Notes: generated by a model not told the origin, from the sequence alone. A stretch of DNA of 8,174 nt from Alphaproteobacteria bacterium (GCA_011522945.1 WTHY01000204.1:1-8174); one strand, 5' to 3'; counted from the first letter of the stretch, positions 1 through 6,733 are shown. Translations and numbers: made by a program.

Positions 1-1046
1 CCTATAAAGTCAGACACGATCAAGAAATACCCCGGAAAATCCATGTTGATAATCGTGCCAAGCTCATAATCAAGCCTATCAAAATAGCTCTTTTCATCCT
101 CAAGTTTGAAATAGCTATCTGGCAAAGCGCGCAACTCTTCGAGACGCAATTTCAATCCCTCAATTGACCGTTCCCGTAAAGCCTCTGCCTCATTTGCAGA
201 TTGCCCATCAGTAAAAGCTGGCAAAATAGGATCTCTCTTGGCAATTTTAAATGCACATCTCTTAGCAATATTTATAGTATTTTCAATGGCTTCTGGTATG
301 TCTTTAAAAAGCTGACTCATCTCTTCAGCAGACTTGAATCGATGATGCACAGTAAAGCGATTAGATTCATTTGATGCTATTCGTTTGCCATCAGCAATAC
401 ATTTCAAAACAGTTTGCGGCAGAAACATTTCGGCAGTTTCAAAATGACAGTCATTTGTTGCTACAAGCTGAATATCAAACCTGTCTGCTATTTCTAGCAG
501 AAGCCTCTCAGCATCATTTTCAACTGTCTGACCATGCCTTTGCAGCTCTACATAGAAACGGTCACCAAAAATCTGTTTTAAAAGCTGTGCGCGCGTTGTC
601 AGCCTATCAATTTGATTAGTAGCAGCCTGTTCCCCCAGAAACCCATCATGCGCACCTCCAGATAAGAGGATCAGACCATCTGATTTTTGCCTGAGCTCTT
701 CAATCGGAATCGCTGCTATTTCGCCTGGTTCCGTTGACATAAGAGCATCAGACAACATTTGTGAGAGCGCAATATATCCAGCTTCAGTCTGTGCAATAAG
801 AACAATATTACCAACACCGTGATCATCACGCACTAACACACTTGCGCCTATTATTGGCTGCACACCAGACGCAGCCATTTTAACAGAAAACTCATAGCCA
901 CCAAATATATTGAAACTGTCTGTAATGGCTATTGCAGGTTGGGTATCATCCTGTGTGAGCTTAGCAAGTGTGGCTATGCGCAGCGTAGATTCAGATAAAG
1001 AATATGCTGAGTGCACACGCAAATGCACAAAATTCGCCACGGTCAT
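1..1046 (-). CDS. dnaE: DNA polymerase III subunit alpha, N-terminal part (runs off the left edge)
   Basis: Catalytic subunit of the replicative DNA polymerase III holoenzyme. An uninterrupted minus-strand frame reads 348 codons from the ATG at 1046 to the window edge, about 30% of a usual DnaE of roughly 1150 residues. The PHP domain comes first: HLRVHSAYS at 8-16, AIAITDSFN at 38-46, PIIGAS at 64-69, GLILLSGG at 124-131, FYVELQRHGQ at 164-173 and LVATNDCHF at 194-202. After a helical stretch, MDFPGYFLIVSDFI (335-348) is the well-conserved entry to the polymerase palm. Several PHP metal ligands appear replaced (R10, S44, S69), so proofreading is probably supplied by a separate DnaQ. The start fits the family (MTVANFVHLRVHS) and its ATG overlaps the lolD stop as ATGA, so translation is probably coupled. 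A weak GAG at 1055-1057 is the only Shine-Dalgarno match. Identity is secure; the catalytic aspartates lie outside the window. Confidence 0.96.
   Translation of the reverse strand, partial: MTVANFVHLRVHSAYSLSESTLRIATLAKLTQDDTQPAIAITDSFNIFGGYEFSVKMAASGVQPIIGASVLVRDDHGVGNIVLIAQTEAGYIALSQMLSDALMSTEPGEIAAIPIEELRQKSDGLILLSGGAHDGFLGEQAATNQIDRLTTRAQLLKQIFGDRFYVELQRHGQTVENDAERLLLEIADRFDIQLVATNDCHFETAEMFLPQTVLKCIADGKRIASNESNRFTVHHRFKSAEEMSQLFKDIPEAIENTINIAKRCAFKIAKRDPILPAFTDGQSANEAEALRERSIEGLKLRLEELRALPDSYFKLEDEKSYFDRLDYELGTIINMDFPGYFLIVSDFI
1043..1046 (-). promoter_or_regulatory. ATGA stop/start overlap joining lolD and dnaE
   Basis: The lolD stop TGA and the dnaE start ATG share bases, read as ATGA on the minus strand. 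The upstream Shine-Dalgarno match is only GAG (1055-1057), so dnaE translation probably relies on termination-reinitiation after lolD. The overlap is seen directly; coupling is inferred. Confidence 0.7.
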
Positions 1047-1729
1047 TTTGCAATCTCATTTATCGTACCATTTGTGAGCTCAAGCACCTGGTCCATTTGG
1101 TTGGCCATTTCACGATTATGTGTAACGATAAGCGCGGCCGTATTTGTTAATTTGACAATCTGTTGCAAATGCGAAAATACAGATTTCGCTGTTTGCGGGT
1201 CTAAGTTCCCTGTTGGCTCATCTGCCAATAAAACAGACGGGGCATTTGCAATTGCTCTGATGATAGCAACACGCTGCTGTTCGCCGCCTGATAATAGCCC
1301 TGGCCTATGGTTCATGCGTTGTTTCAATCCAACCATATCCAAAAGTTGTTCTGCCCTATCAGCTGCCTCACTTCGCGTTAAGCCATTTAGCATTTGCGGA
1401 ATGATAACATTTTCAATGGCGCTGAATTCCGGCAATAGACGGTGAAATTGAAAGACAAAACCAATATGCTTTCGGCGCGCCTCTATCCTCTGACGATGAC
1501 GTGCCTGAGACATATCAATGCCATTAATCATCACATGACCTGTTGTGGGCGCCTCCAGCAATCCGGCAATATTCAAAAGGCTTGTTTTTCCGGCCCCAGA
1601 CGGTCCTGTCAGTGCCGTTAACTTGCCCATTTCAAGTGTCAGATTTGCACCCTTTAGGATAGTCAGGCTGCGTTCTCCTTGCTGAAATACACGCGTAATA
1701 TCACGCAATTCCATAATCTGACTATTCAT
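1043..1729 (-). CDS. lolD: Lipoprotein-releasing ABC transporter ATPase LolD
   Basis: Cytoplasmic ATPase that powers extraction of outer-membrane lipoproteins from the inner membrane and their handover to periplasmic LolA. All ABC elements are present in 228 residues: Walker A GPSGAGKT (42-49), Q-loop glutamine 94 within FVFQFHRLLPEF, signature LSGGEQQR (146-153), Walker B VLLADEP (166-172) with catalytic E171, D-loop GNLD (174-177) and switch histidine H204. The FVFQFHRLLPEF block and the short length are typical of LolD within the MacB/LolD/FtsE group, and the LolC-type permease directly upstream separates it from FtsE or MacB. The start at 1729 overlaps the last 8 bases of the permease gene and has a strong GAGGTG ribosome-binding site 7 bases upstream. 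The stop overlaps the dnaE start. Methionine 6 is a less likely alternative start. Confidence 0.96.
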   Translation of the reverse strand: MNSQIMELRDITRVFQQGERSLTILKGANLTLEMGKLTALTGPSGAGKTSLLNIAGLLEAPTTGHVMINGIDMSQARHRQRIEARRKHIGFVFQFHRLLPEFSAIENVIIPQMLNGLTRSEAADRAEQLLDMVGLKQRMNHRPGLLSGGEQQRVAIIRAIANAPSVLLADEPTGNLDPQTAKSVFSHLQQIVKLTNTAALIVTHNREMANQMDQVLELTNGTINEIAK

Positions 1730-2972
1730 AGCGCAGCACCTCAGCTGGTTGAATATTCGCAGCTTTCAAAGCAGGATAAATTGATGCCAATAGGCTTAAT
1801 GTTAACGCCATGGCAATCACACTCAGAACCTCATAGGGGTCAACTTTGGCAGGCAATTGTGATAAAAAGTAAATTTCAGCCGAAAATAATTCTGATCCTG
1901 TCAGGCTCTCTATTCCAGATTTAATTGTCTCAATATTCCAGCAAAAAAGCAGGCCTAAAATTGTCCCTACTGTTGTTCCTAACAAACCAATAGACGAGCC
2001 TGTAATTAGAAAAATACGTGTGATAGAGGACCGCGTTGCGCCCATGGCACGCAAAACAGCGATATCAGCGTGCTTTGAGCGCACAAGCATAATCATTGAG
2101 GAAATGATATTAAACCCTGCGACAAGAATAATGAGTGTTAATATCAAGAACATCACATTGCGTTCAACTTGCAACGCATTAAGAAAGCTTGAATTTCTAT
2201 CACGCCAGCTAAAGACCCGGTTATCGGAACCAGCAATCTTTGTAATCTCTGCACGTGCAGACTCAATCATCATTGGGTCAGAGGCATAAAGTTCTATGCC
2301 AGACACACGGTCTTGCAAACCAAGAAATTGCTGAGAGTCTTTTAAGGTCATGAAAATGAAATTTGCATCATATTCATGCATGCCAACTGAAAATAGACCG
2401 GCAATTTTAAATGTGCGCCGTACTGGCAAGGTTCCGAAGGCAGTCGCCCTGCCATTCGCAGCTAATAAGGTAAGGCTATCGCCTGTTTTCAATCCCAAAT
2501 TGAAGGCCATAGTACGTCCGATAAGAACATGCTCGCCTTGACGGAACCGCTCTATAGTGTCGTCTTGCAAGGACTCCCAAAGTGGCTTTCGCGCTGCCAA
2601 ATCTGACCAGGCTACTCCACGAATGACAGCTCCCAGATTCTGGCCTTTGGCAGTTGCCATCACCTGCCCTTCAACTTGCGGTGTAACAGCAATAATATTA
2701 TCTATTTCAGATAGTTGCAGGGATATCTTACTATAGTCAGTAATACCTGCCCCAGCTGACTGATAAATCGCAAGATGACCATTTAAACCTAAAATACGAC
2801 CAATTAATTCAGCCCGAAACCCGTTCATGACTGACATAACAATAATTAATGTTGCCACCCCAAGCGTAATGCCTGCCAATGAAAACCACGCCACTACTGA
2901 GATAAACCCTTCAGAGCGCCGAGAGCGCATATACCGAAACGCGATAAGTCTCTCTAGAGGGGTAAACAGCAT
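1722..2972 (-). CDS. lolC: Lipoprotein-releasing ABC transporter permease, LolC/LolE family (possibly LolF-like)
   Basis: Inner-membrane permease of the Lol exporter; with LolD it frees lipidated proteins from the inner membrane and passes them to LolA. The 416 residues match the family length (about 400-415). Order: a short cytoplasmic start (LERLIAFRYMRSRRSEGFIS), TM1 about 25-48 with GITLGVATLIIVMSVMNGF, a large periplasmic domain about 52-270, then TM2 about 272-297 (FNIISSMIMLV), TM3 about 318-345 and TM4 about 381-402, ending in QPAEVLRYE. The segment FGTLPVRRTF (179-188) aligns with the LolC Hook that contacts LolA in Escherichia coli, which favours LolC or the LolC/LolE hybrid LolF over LolE. 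Only one permease gene is present, so the complex may hold two copies of this protein, unless a second permease lies elsewhere. An AAGGA site lies 9 bases before the start. It sits 28 bp after proS and overlaps lolD by 8 bases. Confidence 0.94.
   Translation of the reverse strand: MLFTPLERLIAFRYMRSRRSEGFISVVAWFSLAGITLGVATLIIVMSVMNGFRAELIGRILGLNGHLAIYQSAGAGITDYSKISLQLSEIDNIIAVTPQVEGQVMATAKGQNLGAVIRGVAWSDLAARKPLWESLQDDTIERFRQGEHVLIGRTMAFNLGLKTGDSLTLLAANGRATAFGTLPVRRTFKIAGLFSVGMHEYDANFIFMTLKDSQQFLGLQDRVSGIELYASDPMMIESARAEITKIAGSDNRVFSWRDRNSSFLNALQVERNVMFLILTLIILVAGFNIISSMIMLVRSKHADIAVLRAMGATRSSITRIFLITGSSIGLLGTTVGTILGLLFCWNIETIKSGIESLTGSELFSAEIYFLSQLPAKVDPYEVLSVIAMALTLSLLASIYPALKAANIQPAEVLRYE
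1737..1742 (-). promoter_or_regulatory. lolD ribosome-binding site inside the end of lolC
   Basis: On the minus strand the bases read GAGGTG, 7 bases before the lolD ATG at 1729. The same six bases are the Glu-Val codons of the conserved QPAEVLRYE tail of the upstream permease. This strong site decides the lolD start and makes re-initiation by ribosomes finishing lolC likely. Confidence 0.75.
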
Positions 2973-2981
2973 AGGCAGTTA

Positions 2982-2986
2982 TCCTT
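2982..2986 (-). promoter_or_regulatory. lolC ribosome-binding site
   Basis: AAGGA on the minus strand, 9 bases before the ATG at 2972, in the 28-bp gap after proS. It supports the chosen lolC start. The gap is too short to hold a full terminator plus promoter. Confidence 0.7.
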
Positions 2987-3000
2987 GGGCAAAAGCCGCT

Positions 3001-4332
3001 TTAATCAATTGAGATTGCACCAGACGTCTCTATTAATTGCAAAGCAGCATCTGGAGACATTTCAACAGTTTTCCCTGAAGCACGATGCTTCACTTCAACA
3101 AGATCGTTTTTTAGCCCCCTAGGTCCTACAATAATCTGCCAGGGAACACCAATTAGACTAATGGTCTTCATTTTTGCGCCCGGACTATCATTACTATCAT
3201 CAAGCAACATGTCACGGCCAGCTGCCATCCCTTTTTCATATAAGGCTTCACATAGACTATCTGCAGCCTCGTCTCCAGGCTTCAAATTAATAACAGCCAC
3301 ATCAAACGGGGCAACAGACTCAGGCCAAATAATACCGTCTTCATCATGGCTAGCCTCAATAATGCCACCCACAAGGCGTGATACACCAATTCCATAAGAC
3401 CCCATATGAAGCTCTGTTGGTTTACCGTCAGCTCCTTGCACGGTCGCACTCATGGCCTCTGAATATTTTGTTCCAAAATAAAAAATATGCCCGACTTCTA
3501 TACCCCGTCTTTCTAGCAAATCAGAGGGCGCAATATCACAATTATCCGGATCATGCTTTTCATCTGTCTTGGCATAGATAGATGTAAAGGAATCGACAAC
3601 AGGCTGTAGATCGTCGCTATAGTCAATATCTGTTACCATATCCGTATCAAGCCATTTTTTATCAAAAAAGACCCCAGATTCTCCTGTATCAGCTAAAATG
3701 ATAAATTCATGGCTCATATCACCACCAATTGGACCAGTATCAGCAACCATGGGAATAGCTGTCAGCCCCATACGGGCGAAGGTCTTGAGATAAGCAACGA
3801 ACATGCGGTTATAGGCATGTCGCGCGCTTTCCTTATCAATATCAAAGGAATAAGCATCCTTCATAAGAAATTCTCTGCCGCGCATAACACCGAAACGGGG
3901 GCGGACCTCATCTCTGAATTTCCACTGAATGTGATATAGATTTAAGGGTAGGTTTTTGTATGATCTCAGATGGGTACGCGCGATATCTGTTACGACCTCC
4001 TCATTTGTGGGGCCATAAAGCATATCCCGATCATGGCGATCTTTAATGCGCAGCATCTCAAGACCATAATCATCATAACGTCCAGATTCTTGCCATAGCT
4101 CTGCAGCTTGAATTGTCGCCATTTTAATCTCAAGCGCACCGGCTCTATCCTGCTCTTCACGCACAATTTGCTCAATACGATTAAGCACACGTAGACCCAG
4201 CGGCAGCCAGCTATAAATACCAGCGCTGGATTGCTGTATCATGCCAGCTCTCAACATCAAACGATGCGAAGCAATCTGTGCTTCCTTTGGGTTTTCTTTT
4301 AGAACAGGCAGGAAATATTGGCTTAAACGCAT
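3001..4332 (-). CDS. proS: Prolyl-tRNA synthetase, short form without the editing insertion
   Basis: Class II aminoacyl-tRNA synthetase that charges tRNA-Pro with proline in the cytoplasm. Motif 1 lies around 47-75 (LRVLNRIEQIVREE onward), the substrate loop YGPTNEE is at 106-112, motif 2 is FRDEVRPRFGVMRGREF (139-155) and motif 3 is GSYGIGVSRLVGG (311-323). MSHEF at 206-210 is also typical. The anticodon-binding domain covers about 341-443 (APFDVAVINL, then GVPWQIIVGPRG). At 443 residues it is far shorter than the roughly 570-residue Escherichia coli enzyme: only a short linker (about 222-262) stands where the YbaK-like editing domain (INS) sits, a form usual in alphaproteobacteria. The start MRLSQYFLPVLKE matches the family N-terminus. 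Its ribosome-binding site is weak (TGAG, 8 bases upstream). It follows the crotonase gene by 68 bp and precedes lolC by 28 bp. Confidence 0.97.
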   Translation of the reverse strand: MRLSQYFLPVLKENPKEAQIASHRLMLRAGMIQQSSAGIYSWLPLGLRVLNRIEQIVREEQDRAGALEIKMATIQAAELWQESGRYDDYGLEMLRIKDRHDRDMLYGPTNEEVVTDIARTHLRSYKNLPLNLYHIQWKFRDEVRPRFGVMRGREFLMKDAYSFDIDKESARHAYNRMFVAYLKTFARMGLTAIPMVADTGPIGGDMSHEFIILADTGESGVFFDKKWLDTDMVTDIDYSDDLQPVVDSFTSIYAKTDEKHDPDNCDIAPSDLLERRGIEVGHIFYFGTKYSEAMSATVQGADGKPTELHMGSYGIGVSRLVGGIIEASHDEDGIIWPESVAPFDVAVINLKPGDEAADSLCEALYEKGMAAGRDMLLDDSNDSPGAKMKTISLIGVPWQIIVGPRGLKNDLVEVKHRASGKTVEMSPDAALQLIETSGAISID

Positions 4333-4400
4333 GTGTTTTACTCAAAAAATTATGGATGCGCAGTGCAATCTCAGACGGAAAGCACCGATTACCGCGCAGT

Positions 4401-5453
4401 CTACGTTGAAACCGCTAGCTGTTGCAAGTCAGGCAGGCCATCAAAATCAAACAAGTTTTGCAAAAAAGCTGCATCCACAACCGCCAATTGAGAGGGAGAC
4501 CAGTTGGGTGCATTATCCTTGTCAATTAGAATAGCGCGTACCCCCTCTACAAAATCAGGCCGCCCGGTCATATTCAATGCAAGTTTAAAGTCCAGATTTA
4601 AGGCCATCTCTAGAGATGCAGGTGCAGGCTGGGATAATAAATAATGAATAGCTGCAATTGATGCTGGGCAACGTGCCTGCATTGCCTCTCGCCAGGTTTG
4701 CGTAGTCTGGTTTGTATTTTGCTCTAACTTCCCGCAAATTTTGGTCAAAGACCCTGTAAAAATTTCATCAATTAAACTGTTAGAGAGCGCTAGATCAGGC
4801 TTTGGTGCAGCAATAGAAAAGCCTGCCAGAATATCCTGTATATCAGAAGGCTCAGATATCATGGATAATGCTGTGGTAAGCGCGTCGAATTGTGAGGCTG
4901 GCACACAAATATCAGCCAATCCCCATGCCATAACATCACCAGCGCCTATAATTGTACCTGTCATGCCGAGCATAAGCGCTTTTGACAGGCCTGCATGACG
5001 CAAAAAGATGTTCGCGCCTACATCCGGAAACAAGCCTATAGCGGTTTCCGGCATTGCATATTTTATCGTTTCAGAGACCACCATTACGCCAGAATTCCGC
5101 GCCAAACCAAGGCCGCCTCCCATAACAACACCATCCACAAGCGAAAGGATAGGCTTTGACAAGGACGGCAACATGGCGTGAATACCGTATTCAGTCTGAA
5201 AATATCGTTGAGCTGGCGCGCCGCCTGCCTTTTGAATCTCTGAAACAGCCTGCCGCACATCACCGCCAGCACAAAAAGCCCTGCTGGATGATGATGTGAT
5301 AATCACCAGCTTGATGGAGGCATCAGTCTGCCAAAGATGCAATTGTGCGTATAAGGCCTGCAGCATTTCTATAGATAAGGCGTTCAACGCCTCTGGCCTG
5401 TTTAATGTGACAATGCCAGCAGCACCGCGCTGATGAAACATAATATGGCTCAT
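4401..5453 (-). CDS. 3-hydroxyisobutyryl-CoA hydrolase-type crotonase (enoyl-CoA hydratase/isomerase family)
   Basis: Member of the crotonase superfamily. It most resembles 3-hydroxyisobutyryl-CoA hydrolase (HIBCH), which frees 3-hydroxyisobutyrate from its CoA ester in valine breakdown. In 350 residues it shows NRPEALNALS (18-27), the oxyanion-hole segments RAFCAGGD (58-65) and GVVMGGGLGLA (108-118), and MPETAIGLFPDVGA (134-147), where E136 and D144 have the spacing of the catalytic glutamate and nearby aspartate of HIBCH. The C-terminal extension with DFVEGVRAILIDKDNAPNW (300-318) separates HIBCH and close relatives from ordinary enoyl-CoA hydratases of about 260 residues. An AAGGAG site 8 bases upstream supports the start. 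No other valine-pathway gene is visible. It heads the run leading into proS, diverging from hemB. Fold and subfamily are well supported; the exact acyl-CoA substrate is inferred. Confidence 0.87.
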   Translation of the reverse strand: MSHIMFHQRGAAGIVTLNRPEALNALSIEMLQALYAQLHLWQTDASIKLVIITSSSSRAFCAGGDVRQAVSEIQKAGGAPAQRYFQTEYGIHAMLPSLSKPILSLVDGVVMGGGLGLARNSGVMVVSETIKYAMPETAIGLFPDVGANIFLRHAGLSKALMLGMTGTIIGAGDVMAWGLADICVPASQFDALTTALSMISEPSDIQDILAGFSIAAPKPDLALSNSLIDEIFTGSLTKICGKLEQNTNQTTQTWREAMQARCPASIAAIHYLLSQPAPASLEMALNLDFKLALNMTGRPDFVEGVRAILIDKDNAPNWSPSQLAVVDAAFLQNLFDFDGLPDLQQLAVST

Positions 5454-5461
5454 AGCCTCAT

Positions 5462-5467
5462 CTCCTT
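5462..5467 (-). promoter_or_regulatory. Ribosome-binding site of the crotonase gene
   Basis: AAGGAG on the minus strand, 8 bases before the ATG at 5453. It is one of the strongest Shine-Dalgarno matches in the window and fixes the start of the first gene of the minus-strand run. Confidence 0.75.
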
Positions 5468-5502
5468 TTTTGGCCGGACCTCCTTAACTGACAGCAGTCT
5501 AT

Positions 5503-5539
5503 TTCACTGGTCCTAGTCTTCTTCACTGGCCCTAGTCTC
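5503..5539. repeat. Two-copy 19-bp tandem direct repeat between divergent genes
   Basis: Copy one (5503-5520, TTCACTGGTCCTAGTCTT) recurs at 5522-5539 (TTCACTGGCCCTAGTCTC) with period 19 and only two differences. Each copy contains an imperfect 12-base dyad, ACTGG-N2-CTAGT, at 5506-5517 and 5525-5536. A further CCTAG lies at 5544-5548. The repeat lies roughly 55-90 bases upstream of the predicted hemB transcription start and 50-86 bases upstream of the crotonase ATG, where a regulator could act on either gene. It matches no operator I recognise, and a chance duplication is possible. Confidence 0.7.
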
Positions 5540-5577
5540 TTTCCCTAGGCGCCACCCAAGTGAGTGATTACGGCGCT

Positions 5578-5586
5578 TGTTATAAT
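5578..5586 (+). promoter_or_regulatory. hemB promoter, extended -10 element
   Basis: A perfect TATAAT at 5581-5586 is preceded by TG at 5578-5579, giving the extended -10 form TGnTATAAT. No good -35 hexamer lies 16-18 bases upstream (5558-5563 reads AAGTGA), which extended -10 promoters tolerate. Transcription would start near 5593, leaving a leader of about 50 bases before the hemB ATG at 5645. Confidence 0.6.
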
Positions 5587-5630
5587 GGCAGGATGGCATT
5601 ACATAATAACTATAGATTTCTGCCTTTCAG

Positions 5631-5636
5631 AAGGGA
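5631..5636 (+). promoter_or_regulatory. hemB ribosome-binding site
   Basis: AAGGGA, 8 bases before ATG 5645. It decides between this start and the upstream in-frame ATG at 5564, which has no comparable site. Confidence 0.7.
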
Positions 5637-5644
5637 AGCCAATC

Positions 5645-6643
5645 ATGCCATCTGCTTCATATCCAGCACTGCGTCTACGCCGCTTACGTCAAAAAGCTGG
5701 CATTCGTGATATGGTACAGGAAACGCAGATTAGCCCGTCTGACTTCATCTGGCCATTATTCGTTATAGATGGCGAGAATATTTTCGAACCTATTTCTTCT
5801 ATGCCAGATGTATTTCGCTATACAATTGACAAGCTTGTTGAACAAGCTGAACGCGCTATCTCTCTCAATATTCCGGCAATAGCCCTATTTCCAAAGATTG
5901 ATGAAAACTTAAAAGATGCTGATGGTACAGAAGCCTCTAACCCTAACTCGCTAATTTGCCGTGCTGTGCGCGCAGTCAAAGCTGCGACACCTGACCTTAT
6001 CATTATGTGTGATGTCGCTCTTGACCCTTATACTGACCATGGACATGACGGTATCCTGAGCGATGGCGTCATTGCAAATGACGAAACAATCACTCATCTG
6101 ACTGCACAAGCACTAACTTTGGCAAAAGCAGGGTGCGATATTATAGGCCCGTCAGATATGATGGATGGTCGTGTAGGGGCTATTAGAGCTGCCTTAGATG
6201 GCGCTGGTTTTGAAGATGTTCTCATTATGTCTTATGCAGCAAAATATGCATCTGCATTCTACGGGCCCTTCCGGGATGCTGTTGGAGCAGGCAAAAAGCT
6301 TGGCGGGGATGGCAAAAAGACCTACCAGATGAATCCGGCAAATAGTGATGAAGCCTTACGTGAGATTGAAATGGATTTGGCAGAAGGCGCAGATATGGTC
6401 ATGGTTAAACCTGGAATGCCATATCTTGATATTATTCGGCGCGCCAAAGACCGGTACAACGCACCTCTATTTGCCTACCAAGTTTCCGGGGAATATTCCA
6501 TGCTAATGGCAGCTATTGATAATGGCTGGCTTGATAGACATGCAGCTATGTTTGAGTCACTTATGAGCTTTAAACGTGCAGGATGTGATGGCATTCTAAC
6601 CTATTTGGCGCCCGAAATGGCTGAAATATTGCAAAAGCGCTGA
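5645..6643 (+). CDS. hemB: Delta-aminolevulinic acid dehydratase (porphobilinogen synthase)
   Basis: Condenses two molecules of 5-aminolevulinate to porphobilinogen, the second common step of heme and other tetrapyrrole synthesis, in the cytoplasm. The 332 residues cover the whole family: PALRLRRLRQ near the start, ALFPKID (80-86), the metal-site loop CDVALDPYTDHGHDG (122-136), SDMMDGRVGAIR (170-181), Schiff-base lysine K200 in SYAAKYAS, QMNPANSDEALRE (228-240) and Schiff-base lysine K255 in MVMVKPGMPYLD, then FAYQVSGEYSM. The positions that carry zinc cysteines in Escherichia coli HemB are A125, D127 and D135, the magnesium-type arrangement known in other alphaproteobacteria and pseudomonads. 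I chose ATG 5645 over the upstream in-frame ATG at 5564: AAGGGA sits 8 bases before it, the protein then has normal length, and the -10 box would otherwise lie inside the gene. Confidence 0.97.
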   Translation: MPSASYPALRLRRLRQKAGIRDMVQETQISPSDFIWPLFVIDGENIFEPISSMPDVFRYTIDKLVEQAERAISLNIPAIALFPKIDENLKDADGTEASNPNSLICRAVRAVKAATPDLIIMCDVALDPYTDHGHDGILSDGVIANDETITHLTAQALTLAKAGCDIIGPSDMMDGRVGAIRAALDGAGFEDVLIMSYAAKYASAFYGPFRDAVGAGKKLGGDGKKTYQMNPANSDEALREIEMDLAEGADMVMVKPGMPYLDIIRRAKDRYNAPLFAYQVSGEYSMLMAAIDNGWLDRHAAMFESLMSFKRAGCDGILTYLAPEMAEILQKR

Positions 6644-6690
6644 CAAACGCAAGCAACTAGATAGCTCTTAAATTCAGCAGACAAACGCAA
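6642..6690 (+). repeat. Pair of 11-base direct repeats after hemB
   Basis: GACAAACGCAA occurs at 6642-6652 (overlapping the hemB stop) and again at 6680-6690, 38 bases apart. The second copy forms the left side of the possible terminator stem. Function unknown; it may be coincidence or a remnant of a small duplication. Confidence 0.5.
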
Positions 6691-6706
6691 ATTTGTGTCG
6701 TTTTTT
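6680..6706 (+). terminator. Possible weak Rho-independent terminator after hemB
   Basis: GACAAA at 6680-6685 can pair with TTGTGTC at 6693-6699 (one bulged base), followed one base later by six T (6701-6706). The stem is short and AT-rich, so its strength is doubtful. Position, 37 bases after the hemB stop, is reasonable. Confidence 0.35.
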
Positions 6707-6733
6707 GAAATCGGCTCTCACAAGAATTGTTAT
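6705..6733 (+). promoter_or_regulatory. Candidate promoter of the threonine ammonia-lyase gene
   Basis: TTGAAA (6705-6710, five of six to the -35 consensus), 17-base spacer, then TGTTAT (6728-6733, four of six to the -10 consensus). Transcription would start near 6740, about 28 bases before the ATG. The -35 box overlaps the T tract of the possible hemB terminator. Such matches arise by chance in AT-rich DNA. Confidence 0.4.

Noticed and set aside
371..619. Plus-strand open frame of 82 codons
   Set aside because: It lies wholly antisense to dnaE, which has clear family motifs over the same stretch; no ribosome-binding site or recognisable product.
1011..1445. Plus-strand open frame of 144 codons
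   Set aside because: Antisense to lolD, whose Walker, signature and switch motifs are intact; the cysteine- and serine-rich product looks like a shadow translation.
4333..4400. Possible proS promoter (CATAAT on the minus strand near 4349-4354) and a 7-base direct repeat GCGCAGT (4358-4364, 4394-4400)
   Set aside because: No -35 hexamer at suitable spacing and the repeat is short enough to be chance; co-transcription with the upstream gene is at least as likely.
5564..5644. 27-residue N-terminal extension of HemB from the upstream ATG
   Set aside because: It contains the -10 box of the predicted promoter, lacks a Shine-Dalgarno site and is absent from the usual family length; ATG 5645 has a good site.
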